This document shows, one piece after another, positions 1 to 9,020 of a stretch of 64,000 bases of DNA. The notes beneath the pieces were generated by a model. The model was given only the letters and a program-made list of their open reading frames with translations. It ran no database searches and was not told where the DNA came from. How positions within the stretch are numbered: position 1 is the first letter of the stretch; each line of letters starts with the position of its first letter. The translations under genes were made by a program, and so were the position numbers. The stretch is from Rickettsiella endosymbiont of Dermanyssus gallinae (GTDB lineage: Bacteria > Pseudomonadota > Gammaproteobacteria > Diplorickettsiales > Diplorickettsiaceae). The stretch lies in NCBI RefSeq assembly GCF_019285595.1, contig NZ_CP079094.1:1371001-1435000 (forward strand), in the 5' to 3' direction.

Positions 1-405
1 AAACGCAGCACGCCTTCTTATACAATAGATACGCTGCTGTCGCTACGTCGTGAGTTTCATAATATCCCATTAGCACTTATTTTAGGCAGTGATAATTTAG
101 CGTATTTAAACCAGTGGCATGAATGGACCGCCTTGATTCAAACCGCACATCTTGTCATCGTGCCTAGAGCTGGCTGTACCGTCACGTATAATGACATTAT
201 CCAAGACCTTATAAAAAAACATCAAACCCACGATCCCGCTTTATTATTGAAGCAATCGGCTGGACTTTTATTCGTAGCTGCTGTAAAACCGCTAGCTATC
301 TCATCTACGGCCATTCGAGAGGAAATAGCGCATGGTTCAATGCCCACTGGCTTATTACCGAGCTCCGTACTTGATTACATTCAGGAACAAAAGTTATATC
401 AATGA
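1..405 (+). CDS. nadD: Nicotinate-nucleotide adenylyltransferase (NadD), 3' part only
   Basis: NadD transfers AMP from ATP to nicotinate mononucleotide, making deamido-NAD in cytoplasmic NAD synthesis. The reading frame is open from base 1, so the N-terminus with the nucleotide-binding HxGH motif lies outside the window. Visible family motifs are SYTIDTL near the window start, LILGSDN a little later, VPRAGC, and the C-terminal [10 protein letters not shown], which matches the conserved ISSTxIR nucleotidyltransferase motif. The stop overlaps the start of rsfS (ATGA), as expected for the common nadD-rsfS-rlmH operon. About 134 residues are present of a usual 210 or so. Confidence 0.93.
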   Translation, partial: KRSTPSYTIDTLLSLRREFHNIPLALILGSDNLAYLNQWHEWTALIQTAHLVIVPRAGCTVTYNDIIQDLIKKHQTHDPALLLKQSAGLLFVAAVKPLAISSTAIREEIAHGSMPTGLLPSSVLDYIQEQKLYQ

Positions 406-743
406 CAAATACATCATCCAATAAAGACATCATCCAAAAAGATATCGTTGCTTTGCTAGAAGATCATAAAGCAAAAGACATTACGGTACTGGATGTCAGT
501 GACGTTACCAGCATTACCGATCTCATGATTATTTGTACGGGTAATTCTAATCGTCATGTCAAAACCTTAGCAGAGTATGTCGTAACAACCGCTAAACAAA
601 AAGGGATTACTATCCTCGGCGTGGAAGGTGCACAAGAAGGTGAATGGGTATTAATCGATTTAGTCGATGCAATTGTTCATATTATGTTACCCAACATTCG
701 TGAATTCTATAATCTAGAAAAGCTGTGGGACAAACCTATTTAA
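402..743 (+). CDS. rsfS: Ribosomal silencing factor RsfS (Iojap/DUF143 family)
   Basis: RsfS binds ribosomal protein L14 on the 50S subunit and blocks 30S joining, damping translation when nutrients are short. The 113-residue protein has the normal length and the family C-terminal pattern: [14 protein letters not shown], then [10 protein letters not shown]. The start overlaps the nadD stop by four bases and the stop overlaps the rlmH start (TAATG), so the three genes are probably translationally coupled in one operon. Confidence 0.95.
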   Translation: MTNTSSNKDIIQKDIVALLEDHKAKDITVLDVSDVTSITDLMIICTGNSNRHVKTLAEYVVTTAKQKGITILGVEGAQEGEWVLIDLVDAIVHIMLPNIREFYNLEKLWDKPI

Positions 744-1213
744 TGAAACTGCGTTTAATTGCTGTTGGAACTCGCATGCCTGAATGGGTAAACGAAGGTT
801 TTGAAAATTATCAAAAACGCCTTCCCATTGAATATAAGTTTGAATTAATTAGCATTCCACCCAGTAAACGCAGCAAAAATAGTCATATTCCCTCATTGAT
901 AGAAGAAGAAGAAAAAAAAATATTCGCCGCTATTCCTAAACACTCGAAAGTTATTGCGCTCGATGAAAGAGGGAAACAATGGAATACCAAGCAACTCGCA
1001 GAAGCATTACAACAATGGCAATCGGACAGCGAAGATATTAGCTTCTTAATCGGTGGTCCAGATGGCCTAGGTTCAAATTGCTTAAATAAAGCGGCGCATC
1101 GTTGGTCACTTTCTCCCTTAACCCTTCCCCACCCGCTGGTACGAATTATAGTAGTTGAACAGCTCTACCGTGCCTGGAGCATACTCAATAATCACCCTTA
1201 CCACCGCGAATAA
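743..1213 (+). CDS. rlmH: 23S rRNA (pseudouridine1915-N3)-methyltransferase RlmH
   Basis: RlmH is a SPOUT-class methyltransferase that modifies pseudouridine 1915 in helix 69 of 23S rRNA. The ATG at 743 overlaps the rsfS stop and gives 156 residues, matching the family length; a GTG at 725 would add six residues inside rsfS and is less likely. Motifs seen are the SAM-binding loop FLIGGPDG and the knotted C-terminus HPLVRIIVVEQLYRAW ending in NHPYHRE. It is the last gene of the nadD-rsfS-rlmH operon; a copy of the short inverted repeat follows 19 bases downstream, between it and convergent pgpA. Confidence 0.96.
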   Translation: MKLRLIAVGTRMPEWVNEGFENYQKRLPIEYKFELISIPPSKRSKNSHIPSLIEEEEKKIFAAIPKHSKVIALDERGKQWNTKQLAEALQQWQSDSEDISFLIGGPDGLGSNCLNKAAHRWSLSPLTLPHPLVRIIVVEQLYRAWSILNNHPYHRE

Positions 1214-1232
1214 TAGTGCAGATAAGATAAAT

Positions 1233-1356
1233 ATACTCACAGCAATGGGATTTTCGGCAAGGCGCCGCGAAAATGAGGCAACCGGAATGTATACAACATA
1301 CATGAGGATTGCGAATTGAGCAGGAACACCGCCAAAAATTCTAGTGCGAAGAGTAT
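1233..1356. repeat. Short inverted-repeat element (family 1), copy A
   Basis: About 124 bp with inverted ends: the left end reads ATACTC, 11 bases, ATTTTCGGC, and the reverse complement of the right end follows the same plan (the inner core here is slightly diverged, AAAATT-type). A central TGTATACAACATACA forms a small internal inverted repeat. The copy fills the space between convergent rlmH and pgpA; its right end touches the pgpA stop codon. Related copies lie at 7134, 7739, 15787, 49385 and 55931, and a palindromic derivative at 19976. A MITE-like or terminator-like role is inferred. Confidence 0.88.
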
Positions 1357-1838
1357 TAATGAAAGAAAAAATAGGCAATACCATGCAACAATATCCAAGC
1401 ATATACCGCCGCCATTAAGTCATCGACCATGACACCAAAACCTCTAGGTAATTTTCGATCCATCCAAGCGATAGGCCAAGGTTTTACAATATCAAATAAA
1501 CGAAACAAGAAAAAACCAATGACAATCCACAACCATCCTTGTGGTGCTGCCCACATTGTAAGACCAAACCCACACACTTCATCCCACACGATGCCCGAGT
1601 AATCGTGAATCCCCATGTCTCGTTCGGTGACATCACAAATCCAAATCCCAATTAAGATAGCCAGCAATAAAATAAGGCTATAATTAACTAAAGAAAGCGA
1701 CTGCATAAAATAGTAAAGCGGGATCGCAACTAAGGTCCCACAAGTACCTGGCGCAAAAGGCGATAATCCTGATCCAAAACCAAAGGCAATAAAATAAATA
1801 GGATTACTAAATACCTTTTTTACTAGCGTTTTTTGCAT
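1356..1838 (-). CDS. pgpA: Phosphatidylglycerophosphatase A (PgpA)
   Basis: PgpA removes a phosphate from phosphatidylglycerol phosphate at the inner membrane, the last step of phosphatidylglycerol synthesis. The 160-residue protein has the family motifs GTCGTLVAIP, WDEVCGFGLTM (acidic pair with glycine), FDIVKPWPI and GVMVDDLMA, and about four hydrophobic segments. It is the last gene of the minus-strand group nrdR-nusB-thiL-pgpA. Its stop codon coincides with the end of a short repeat. Confidence 0.95.
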   Translation of the reverse strand: MQKTLVKKVFSNPIYFIAFGFGSGLSPFAPGTCGTLVAIPLYYFMQSLSLVNYSLILLLAILIGIWICDVTERDMGIHDYSGIVWDEVCGFGLTMWAAPQGWLWIVIGFFLFRLFDIVKPWPIAWMDRKLPRGFGVMVDDLMAAVYAWILLHGIAYFFFH

Positions 1839-1878
1839 AGCGTTTCCCCTTAAAAAATTTGAAAATAAACAATCTGAT

Positions 1879-2844
1879 CTAAAAGTGCAGAAAACCTTGT
1901 TTTTCTAATAGAAAAGGTTCTCCATTTTCGCCTTGCAATAACAATCCACTTTCTTTGCTAATAAAACCAACTGCTGTATAAGGACAAGCGATTTTTTCTA
2001 AGGCTTGCTTTAAAGCACTTTCACGTGCTTCTGGAACAGTAAAACATAATTCATAATCATCGCCTGCACTTAATGCTAATTGCTGTGCTTTTTCAGGCTG
2101 CAATGCAAGTAATGTCTTTGAAAGGGGAAGCTTCGCTACCTCAACGACTGCACCAACCTGGCTTGCTGCTAAAATATGCGCCAAATCAGCCGCTAAACCA
2201 TCGGATATATCGATAGCGCTACTCGCGATATCTCGTAGTGCTAATCCTATGGCAACACGGGGATCAGGACGATTCAAACGTGTTAACAAAGCACTACGCT
2301 GTTCTTGTGTCAGTATATCAACCTTATTTTTTAAATCTGCTAAAGCTAAACCTGCATCACCTAAGGTACCTGTCACATAAATAGGATCACCCGCTTGTGC
2401 ACCAGAACGAAGCAATGCTTTTCCGTTTGGAATAAATCCTAATGCTTGAACCGTTATACTCAACGGCCCACGTGTCGTATCGCCACCCACGAGCTGGCAT
2501 TGAAAACGATGCATTAAAGAAAAAAATCCTTGCGTAAATTCACTTAACCAGGCTTTATCTGCCACGGGCAAAGTCAAAGCAAGTAAGATCCAAGCCGGTT
2601 CTGCTCCCATAGCCGCTAAATCGCTTAAATTAACCGCTAATGCTTTATAAGCAATATCAAAGGGAGATGTATTTTCTGGAAAATGTTGGCCGGCCACTAA
2701 CGTATCGGTGGTCACTACTAATTGTTGGCCCGCCGGTGGCTGTAATACGGCGGCATCGTCACCTATTCCTCGTATCACATCGGCACGATTGTTTTTTTCT
2801 TGATTAAAGAAGCGCTGAATAAGATCAAACTCGCTTATAGGCAT
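1879..2844 (-). CDS. thiL: Thiamine-monophosphate kinase (ThiL)
   Basis: ThiL phosphorylates thiamine monophosphate to the active cofactor thiamine diphosphate, using ATP and Mg2+. The 321-residue protein shows the PurM-like ATP-binding motifs GIGDDAAV near the N-terminus, LVGGDTTRG, IDISDGLAAD and SAGDDYEL. I chose the ATG at 2844 (MPISEFDLI); a TTG two codons upstream would also be possible. It follows nusB by 15 bases and precedes pgpA, the usual gammaproteobacterial order. Confidence 0.95.
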   Translation of the reverse strand: MPISEFDLIQRFFNQEKNNRADVIRGIGDDAAVLQPPAGQQLVVTTDTLVAGQHFPENTSPFDIAYKALAVNLSDLAAMGAEPAWILLALTLPVADKAWLSEFTQGFFSLMHRFQCQLVGGDTTRGPLSITVQALGFIPNGKALLRSGAQAGDPIYVTGTLGDAGLALADLKNKVDILTQEQRSALLTRLNRPDPRVAIGLALRDIASSAIDISDGLAADLAHILAASQVGAVVEVAKLPLSKTLLALQPEKAQQLALSAGDDYELCFTVPEARESALKQALEKIACPYTAVGFISKESGLLLQGENGEPFLLEKQGFLHF

Positions 2845-2859
2845 TATCAAAGCATTCAG

Positions 2860-3303
2860 TTATGAGAACTCTAGTGGGCGCACCTTCTGTGCTAATTGAT
2901 GTAAAATTCCATTGACATATTTATGGCCATCGGTTGCACCAAAACATTTAGCCAATTCTATAGCTTCGTTTAATACCACCTTATAAGGCAGTTCAAGTTG
3001 ATGACAAAGTTCAAAAGCGCCTAATCTAAGAATAGCGCACTCAACTAAATCTAATTTTTTTAAAGGTCTATCTAAAAAAACTTGTAATTGTTCATCTAAG
3101 GATGGCTGATTCTCAATGATACCTCGTACCAGATCGCAAAAATAAGCGGTATCAACGCTGACCATTTCTTCCTGCGCTAAAAACTGCTTTTCGATTTCAG
3201 AAAAGGTGTGCTGCGTCAATTGCCATTGGTAAATAGCTTGCATAGCAAAACGTCTAGCACGTTGTCTTTCTTTAAAATTATTTTTTTTCGGTTTCGACAT
3301 CAT
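2860..3303 (-). CDS. nusB: Transcription antitermination factor NusB
   Basis: NusB binds boxA RNA with NusE (S10) and supports antitermination of rRNA operons. The 147-residue protein has the family's helical pattern, an Arg-rich N-terminus ([17 protein letters not shown]) and the C-terminal block [15 protein letters not shown] followed by [11 protein letters not shown]. Two ATGs in tandem (3303, 3300) could start it. It overlaps the nrdR 3' end by 26 bases, so translational coupling is likely. Confidence 0.95.
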   Translation of the reverse strand: MMSKPKKNNFKERQRARRFAMQAIYQWQLTQHTFSEIEKQFLAQEEMVSVDTAYFCDLVRGIIENQPSLDEQLQVFLDRPLKKLDLVECAILRLGAFELCHQLELPYKVVLNEAIELAKCFGATDGHKYVNGILHQLAQKVRPLEFS

Positions 3304-3778
3304 TAGCTTGTTTTTTATTAACTGAAAGATCGTTTTTTAACTGCTCAATCGTTTGGTTAAAGGCTTGTATATCCTGAAAACTACGATACACCGAAGCAAA
3401 CCTAACATACGCCACGGGATCGAGATCACAAAGTTCTTCCATCACCCATTCACCCAACTGCCGCGAAGAAATTTCTCGCTCACCAGATGAACGTAATTTT
3501 TTGACTAAACGCAGAATCACCGCTTCTACTTGCTCACTACTAATAGGACGTTTTTCTAACGCCTTTAACATACCTGCACGCAATTTTTCCTGATCAAAGG
3601 CACTGCGTGTATTATCGCGCTTTATAACGCGCGGCAAACCTAATTCAGCGGACTCAAAGCTACTAAAACGCTCACTACAACACGGGCATTCACGCCGACG
3701 CCGAACTTGCTGACCATCACTACTCAATCGCGAATCAATAACCTTCGTATCGCCTTTATCACAAAAGGGACAATTCAT
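3278..3778 (-). CDS. nrdR: Transcriptional repressor NrdR
   Basis: NrdR senses ATP and dATP through an ATP-cone and represses ribonucleotide reductase genes. The ATG at 3778 gives the canonical N-terminus MNCPFC and 166 residues; an upstream start would add ten residues. The N-terminal zinc ribbon is intact (CPFC and later ECPCC), followed by the ATP-cone from residues ~49 to 139 and a Lys-rich tail longer than usual. Its likely target in this window is nrdAB, which has two NrdR boxes at 35133-35180. It sits between glyA and nusB, without the riboflavin genes that often separate nrdR from nusB. Confidence 0.96.
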   Translation of the reverse strand: MNCPFCDKGDTKVIDSRLSSDGQQVRRRRECPCCSERFSSFESAELGLPRVIKRDNTRSAFDQEKLRAGMLKALEKRPISSEQVEAVILRLVKKLRSSGEREISSRQLGEWVMEELCDLDPVAYVRFASVYRSFQDIQAFNQTIEQLKNDLSVNKKQANDVETEKK

Positions 3779-3835
3779 AATCAATCCTAAGCAAACAAAT
3801 TTATCCACTTACCCTACCATGGTAGGCGGGGCTAT

Positions 3836-5173
3836 TTATGCAACAAAATTAGCTGACTCCATGCGCGAGTATACTGGAAAGCGGCGACATAGCGCCATTA
3901 CTTCTTGTTTGATTTTCTTAATCTCAGCCGACTCTTTTAATGGCCCTAGCAATTGTTTTTGAGCCCCGCTTTCAAGCTCAGCAGAGCCCTTTAAAAGATC
4001 TAAAACCATACAAACCCAAGTCGCTACCTGCGTCATTTCCTTTTCTTGCATGCCCCGCGTTGTTAAGGCCGCTGTTCCAAGCCGTATACCACTCGTTACA
4101 AAAGGAGAACGTGGATCATTTGGCACAGTGTTCTTATTTAAAGTCATATAAGCGGATTCTAGTACATCTTCTGCCGCTTTACCCGTAATATTTTTGTCTG
4201 TTAAATCAACTAAAAAAAGGTGATTGTCCGTTCCGCCTGAAACAATTTTATAGCCTTTCTCAGCCATTGTTTCAGCCATTACTTTAGTATTGCGTATGAC
4301 TTGTTTTTGATAGTCCTTAAAATCAGCTTGTAAGGCTTCTTTGAAAGCCACTGCTTTTCCAGCAATCACATGCATTAACGGGCCTCCTTGAAGACCAGGA
4401 AATACAGCAGAATTCAGTTTTTTTTCTATTTCTGGATTTGCTTTCGCTAAAATCAGACCACCACGTGGACCACGTAATGTTTTATGCGTGGTAGAAGTCA
4501 CTACATCGGCTATTGGAATAGGTGATGGATAAAGACCCGCCGCAATCAACCCTGCCACATGGGCCATATCAACCATAAAGTAGGCGCCAACCTCATCCGC
4601 TATATCACGGAATCGCTGCCAATCGACTATTCGCGAATACGCCGAAAAGCCTGCGATAATTAATTTAGGTTTGTGCTCCTTGGCGAGTCTTTCGACTTCA
4701 TGATAGTCGATGAGCTGTGTTTTTGGATCAACACCATACGCCGTCGCCTGGTACATTTTCCCTGAAAAGCTAACCGTTGAACCATGCGTCAAATGACCAC
4801 CATCCGCTAAACTCATGCCTAATAGGCGATCACCCGGCTGCAATAAAGCCATAAAAGCCGCCGCATTGGCCTGTGAACCTGAATGCGGTTGTACATTAGC
4901 ATAGTCGGCTTTAAACAATTTCTTCACCCGATCAATCGCTAATTGCTCGACTACGTCAACATATTCACAACCACCATAGTAACGTTTACCCGGATAACCT
5001 TCGGCATATTTATTCGTCAATATGGAACCTTGCGCCTGTAATACACAGGGGCTGGTATAATTTTCAGAAGCAATTAATTCTAGATGATCTTCTTGGCGCT
5101 CCGCCTCATGCTGCATCGCTTGCCAAAGATCTTTATCAAAATCAGCAATCGTTTCTTGCGTTGAATAAACCAT
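3836..5173 (-). CDS. glyA: Serine hydroxymethyltransferase (GlyA)
   Basis: This PLP enzyme interconverts serine and glycine while charging tetrahydrofolate with a one-carbon unit. Motifs include [10 protein letters not shown] near the N-terminus, [25 protein letters not shown], and the PLP-lysine motif [13 protein letters not shown]. At 445 residues it is roughly 25 longer than the common 417-420, mostly as a C-terminal tail. It is first in the minus-strand group glyA-nrdR-nusB-thiL-pgpA, with 57 bases before nrdR. It supplies glycine and 5,10-methylene-THF, connecting with the gcvTHP operon at 45-49 kb. Confidence 0.97.
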   Translation of the reverse strand: MVYSTQETIADFDKDLWQAMQHEAERQEDHLELIASENYTSPCVLQAQGSILTNKYAEGYPGKRYYGGCEYVDVVEQLAIDRVKKLFKADYANVQPHSGSQANAAAFMALLQPGDRLLGMSLADGGHLTHGSTVSFSGKMYQATAYGVDPKTQLIDYHEVERLAKEHKPKLIIAGFSAYSRIVDWQRFRDIADEVGAYFMVDMAHVAGLIAAGLYPSPIPIADVVTSTTHKTLRGPRGGLILAKANPEIEKKLNSAVFPGLQGGPLMHVIAGKAVAFKEALQADFKDYQKQVIRNTKVMAETMAEKGYKIVSGGTDNHLFLVDLTDKNITGKAAEDVLESAYMTLNKNTVPNDPRSPFVTSGIRLGTAALTTRGMQEKEMTQVATWVCMVLDLLKGSAELESGAQKQLLGPLKESAEIKKIKQEVMALCRRFPVYSRMESANFVA

Positions 5174-5443
5174 TGTATTTAGTCCTTATGCACTAAGGGA
5201 AAAATTATTATATATACTCTTCGCGCTGGGTGGCTACGAGTATAAACATCGCCAGTATACCATTGGCTTTGCCATTACGAATCAAAAAATTAGCCATTTT
5301 CCCGTTGTTTACCCGCCTCGCTATAGCGGCTTAAAGTTGGCGAACAACCCCGCCAACTATCGCTGAAAACGCATGAAAAACCTGGCTAGATGAGTCAATT
5401 ATTGCTACCATTCTTGCTCTTTCAATAAGCAAAAATTCAAGAC

Positions 5444-7123
5444 ATGTCACAACAATACATTTACACCATGCAAGCCGTGGGGAAAATTGTCCCCCCTAAA
5501 CGTGAAATCCTGAAAGATATTTGGCTTTCGTTTTTGCCTGGCGCAAAAATCGGTGTCTTAGGTCTCAATGGCTCAGGAAAATCATCCTTACTGCGTATTA
5601 TGGCTGGCGTCGATAAGGACTTTATTGGTGAAGCGCGTGTGCTGCCTGGCATCAAAGTTGGCTTTCTGCCGCAAGAACCCCAATTAAATCCAGATAAAGA
5701 TGTTCGTGGCAATGTCGAAGAAGCCATTGCCGATAGTAAAAAACTGTTGGATCGTTTCAATGAAATTAGCATGAAATTTGCTGAGCCACTCAGCGAAACA
5801 GAAATGAATAAGTTATTTGAAGAGCAAGGTGAATTACAAGCAAAAATTGATGCGCAAGGGGCTTGGGAACTAGAAAGGAAATTATCGATTGCAGCTGACG
5901 CATTACGTCTGCCGCCTTGGGATGCCGACGTTACCCAGCTTTCGGGTGGAGAACGACGACGCGTCGCGCTATGTAGGCTTCTATTATCGAATCCCGATAT
6001 GTTGTTACTCGACGAGCCTACTAACCATTTAGATGCTGAAAGTGTCGCTTGGCTAGAACGTTATTTACATGATTATCCAGGCACCGTCGTCGCCGTCACC
6101 CATGATCGCTATTTCCTCGACAATGTTGCTGGATGGATTCTAGAACTGGATCGTGGCCAAGGAATACCTTATCAAGGCAATTATTCCGCTTGGTTAGAAC
6201 AAAAACAAAAACGCTTAGCGCAAGAAGAAAAGCAACAGTCTGCGCACGAAAAAGCATTAAAAACAGAATTAGAATGGGTGCGCAGTAATGCGAAAGGACG
6301 CCAAGCCAAAAGCAAGGCCCGTTTAGCGCGCTATGAAGAATTAAGCTCACAAGAATTTCAAAAACGTGCCGAGACTCAATCACTTTATATTCCACCTGGG
6401 CCTCGCTTAGGCGATTTAGTATTAGAGTTTGAACACCTTTCTAAAGGTTTTAATGGTCGTTCATTAATTAATAATCTTAGCTTTGCTGTGCCTAAAGGTG
6501 CCATCGTAGGCATTATTGGTCCGAATGGTGCGGGTAAGTCGACTTTATTTAAACTCATTATGCAGCAAGAACAAGCTGATAGTGGCCGTATTCGTCAAGG
6601 CGAAACCGTGCAGCTCGCTTATATCGATCAAAGTCGTGACTCGTTAAACCCGGATCAGACTGTTTGGCACGAAATCTCAGATGGCCAAGATATTATGACC
6701 ATCAATCAATTCCAAATGCCCTCACGTGCCTATGTAGGACGATTTAACTTTAAAGGCACCGAACAACAAAAATTAGTTAAACATCTCTCGGGTGGTGAAC
6801 GAAATAGAGTCCATTTAGCCAAGCTATTACGCACTGGCGGCAATGTCTTATTGCTGGATGAACCCACCAATGATCTTGATGTGGAAACCCTACGCGCCTT
6901 AGAAGAAGCGCTTTTAAGCTTTCCCGGGTGCGCTCTGGTTATTTCTCACGATCGTTGGTTTTTAGATAAAATAGCCACCCATATTCTTGCTTTTGAAGAC
7001 GATAGCACTGTCACTTACTTCACCGGCAACTATACGGATTATGAAGCAGATCGCTTAAAACGACTCGGCATGGAAGGCAATCAGTCTGAAAAACGAATTA
7101 AATATAGAAAATTAGAACATTAA
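5444..7123 (+). CDS. ettA: Energy-dependent translational throttle protein EttA (ABC-F)
   Basis: EttA is a cytoplasmic ABC-F ATPase that binds the ribosomal E site and gates entry into elongation according to the ATP/ADP ratio. Two ABC domains are visible: Walker [10 protein letters not shown], signature [13 protein letters not shown] and Walker [13 protein letters not shown] in the first; [22 protein letters not shown] and [12 protein letters not shown] in the second. A charged linker (residues ~245-295) lies between them. At 559 residues it matches EttA (555 in E. coli). It is divergent from glyA; a short repeat separates it from tsaE. Confidence 0.95.
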   Translation: MSQQYIYTMQAVGKIVPPKREILKDIWLSFLPGAKIGVLGLNGSGKSSLLRIMAGVDKDFIGEARVLPGIKVGFLPQEPQLNPDKDVRGNVEEAIADSKKLLDRFNEISMKFAEPLSETEMNKLFEEQGELQAKIDAQGAWELERKLSIAADALRLPPWDADVTQLSGGERRRVALCRLLLSNPDMLLLDEPTNHLDAESVAWLERYLHDYPGTVVAVTHDRYFLDNVAGWILELDRGQGIPYQGNYSAWLEQKQKRLAQEEKQQSAHEKALKTELEWVRSNAKGRQAKSKARLARYEELSSQEFQKRAETQSLYIPPGPRLGDLVLEFEHLSKGFNGRSLINNLSFAVPKGAIVGIIGPNGAGKSTLFKLIMQQEQADSGRIRQGETVQLAYIDQSRDSLNPDQTVWHEISDGQDIMTINQFQMPSRAYVGRFNFKGTEQQKLVKHLSGGERNRVHLAKLLRTGGNVLLLDEPTNDLDVETLRALEEALLSFPGCALVISHDRWFLDKIATHILAFEDDSTVTYFTGNYTDYEADRLKRLGMEGNQSEKRIKYRKLEH

Positions 7124-7133
7124 TGCTATTAGC

Positions 7134-7258
7134 TACACTCACAGCCATTGGATTTTTGGCAAGGCGCCGCGAAAATAAAGCAACCGGAGTGTATTTATCA
7201 TACATTAGGATTGCGAATTGAGCGGCAACGCAGCAAAAAATTCAAGGGCGAAGAGTAT
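7134..7258. repeat. Short inverted-repeat element (family 1), copy B
   Basis: About 125 bp, more diverged than the others (left end TACACTCACAGC, inner ATTTTTGGC). The right end GAAGAGTAT stops directly in front of the tsaE ATG at 7259, so the terminal GAAGAG may serve as the ribosome-binding site of tsaE. It occupies almost the whole ettA-tsaE gap. Confidence 0.85.
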
Positions 7259-7729
7259 ATGTCTGAGTATTTGATTAATGAGGAAAAAGAAACCCAGCAG
7301 CTTGCAGAAAAACTAGCGGCGCATTGTCCGGAAGATAAACGGCTTATTATTTTTCTGCAAGGCGAACTTGGCGTAGGCAAAACAACGTTTACACGTTTTT
7401 TTCTACACGCTTTAGGCCATCACGGCTCAGTAAAAAGCCCTACCTATACCCTGGTCGAGCGTTATGAGCTTGCAAAACAGCTTATCTTTCATTTGGATCT
7501 CTACCGTTTACAAACAACGAGAGAAATACTTGAAATGGGATTATATGATGAGTTTGATCAAGTAGCGATTTGGTTAATCGAGTGGCCTGAGCGTGCACAA
7601 TCATTTTTACCAGCGGCTGATATTCTGCTGACCCTTTCACTCTTAGATTCTCAGCGAAAAGCGACGCTTTTACCCCAAACGCCACTCGGGGAACAGATTT
7701 TAAAAAAAATGGAACCTTCTAATCGCTAG
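7259..7729 (+). CDS. tsaE: tRNA threonylcarbamoyladenosine biosynthesis ATPase TsaE
   Basis: TsaE is the P-loop ATPase that works with TsaB and TsaD to add threonylcarbamoyl to A37 of ANN-decoding tRNAs. The 156-residue protein has Walker A GELGVGKTT, switch motif KSPTYTLVE, FHLDLYRL and LIEWPER. The ATG at 7259 gives the usual length; an upstream in-frame start at 7148 would be encoded by the repeat and is unlikely. In many gammaproteobacteria tsaE is followed by amiB and mutL; here a repeat, a glycosyltransferase and a kinase lie in between. Confidence 0.95.
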   Translation: MSEYLINEEKETQQLAEKLAAHCPEDKRLIIFLQGELGVGKTTFTRFFLHALGHHGSVKSPTYTLVERYELAKQLIFHLDLYRLQTTREILEMGLYDEFDQVAIWLIEWPERAQSFLPAADILLTLSLLDSQRKATLLPQTPLGEQILKKMEPSNR

Positions 7730-7738
7730 CGCTGCAAT

Positions 7739-7863
7739 ATACTCACAGCAATTGGATTTTTGACAAGGCGTCGCGAAAACGGAGCCAGCAGAGTGTATAT
7801 AATGATACATGAGGATGGCGAGTTGAAAGACAACGCAGCCAAAAATTCAAGTGCGAAGAGTAT
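7739..7863. repeat. Short inverted-repeat element (family 1), copy C
   Basis: About 125 bp with ATACTCACAGCAATTGG at the left and the right-end core AATTCAAGTGCGAAGAGTAT. It starts ten bases after the tsaE stop and ends 40 bases before the glycosyltransferase start, so it marks the left edge of the non-canonical tsaE-mutL insertion. Confidence 0.88.
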
Positions 7864-7903
7864 GCTCGCAAATTCAAACATGGATACGATATAATCTCTA
7901 CTT

Positions 7904-8947
7904 ATGCTAACGGACTTTTATCCCACTCTTCTTATTCCAGCTTACCAGCCGAATAAAAAGTTAATACAACTTGTAAAAACCTTACGCAAGCTTCGGCCAA
8001 CGCAACGGATTATTGTTGTTGACGATGGATCCGATATTAAAAAATCGCCTATTTTCTCTAAACTCAGTGAGTTTAATATCGAATTATTGAGACACCCAGA
8101 AAACCAAGGAAAAGGTCAAGCACTTAAAACCGGATTTAAACATTGGTTAGAAACCAGCGCTTCTACTGCATCGGGTATTGTTACCGCGGATGCCGACGGA
8201 CAACATCTGCCCAGAGATATTCTACATATCTCTGATGTTTTCATGCAAAATCCTTCTAGTCTTTATTTAGGTGTACGACAATTTACTGATGCTTCCACAC
8301 CCTGGCGCAGTCGAGTTGGCAATAAAATAACTAAATTTGTTTTACGCCTATTCACTAATATACCGTTGCAAGATACACAAACCGGTTTACGCGCTATACC
8401 GCGTAAACTCATGAAAGCACTACTTCATTCCAAAACCTCAGGCTATGATTTTGAACTAGAAATGCTACTGGCCGCTAAAGAAAATCAAATCCCTATTCAA
8501 CAAACACCGATTAGCACTGTCTATCTTGATGGCAATAGCACATCCCATTTCAATCCACTGCTCGATTCAATCAAGATTTATTTTGTCTTCATACGCTTTG
8601 CGGCTATATCACTGCTTTCAGCAGCGATTGACTTTATCGTATTCTCTTTCTTTTATTGGATAAAAAAAAATATATTTCTTGCGGTATTATTAGGACGCAT
8701 TTTATCAGCGACGTTTAACTTTAAATTAAACCATCATTTAGCATTTAAAAGTCAAAACAAACTATTACCTGCGGCGATTAAATATGCCAGTTTAGCCAGT
8801 TTTTTAGGCTTAATTGCTTATAGTTTAATTACATTTATCCATAGTTTTGGCATTAATGTATATAGTAGTAAAATTATTGCAGAAATTGCTTTATTTATTT
8901 TATCTTTTACCATTCAACGTTTATTTATTTTTAATAAAATAAATTAA
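7904..8947 (+). CDS. Family 2 glycosyltransferase with C-terminal GtrA-like membrane domain
   Basis: Residues ~1-215 form a GT-A glycosyltransferase of the dolichol-phosphate mannosyltransferase type: LLIPAYQP at the N-terminus, VVDDGS, HPENQGKGQALKTG and TADADGQH (the DxD-like metal site). Residues ~225-347 are four hydrophobic segments with GtrA features (FNFKLNHHLAFKS). Such fusions transfer a sugar to polyprenyl phosphate at the inner face of the membrane and help flip or anchor it, serving envelope or O-antigen glycosylation; the sugar is unknown. The start ATG is at 7904. The gene lies in a block between tsaE and mutL that is not part of the usual cluster. Confidence 0.85.
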   Translation: MLTDFYPTLLIPAYQPNKKLIQLVKTLRKLRPTQRIIVVDDGSDIKKSPIFSKLSEFNIELLRHPENQGKGQALKTGFKHWLETSASTASGIVTADADGQHLPRDILHISDVFMQNPSSLYLGVRQFTDASTPWRSRVGNKITKFVLRLFTNIPLQDTQTGLRAIPRKLMKALLHSKTSGYDFELEMLLAAKENQIPIQQTPISTVYLDGNSTSHFNPLLDSIKIYFVFIRFAAISLLSAAIDFIVFSFFYWIKKNIFLAVLLGRILSATFNFKLNHHLAFKSQNKLLPAAIKYASLASFLGLIAYSLITFIHSFGINVYSSKIIAEIALFILSFTIQRLFIFNKIN

Positions 8948-9020
8948 TAATAAAAAATTAATCCTTCGTTGAACTTTCAATAAAAAAATGTAGAATAAAA
9001 AGTGCAACGGAGAAAAACTG

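Noticed and set aside
1118-1402. 94-codon minus-strand frame across the rlmH end and copy A
   Set aside because: It lies partly antisense to conserved rlmH and partly in the repeat; no domain or signal supports it.
1879-2900. TPP riboswitch near thiL
   Set aside because: No THI-box-like conserved elements were seen upstream; thiL sits inside an operon after nusB.
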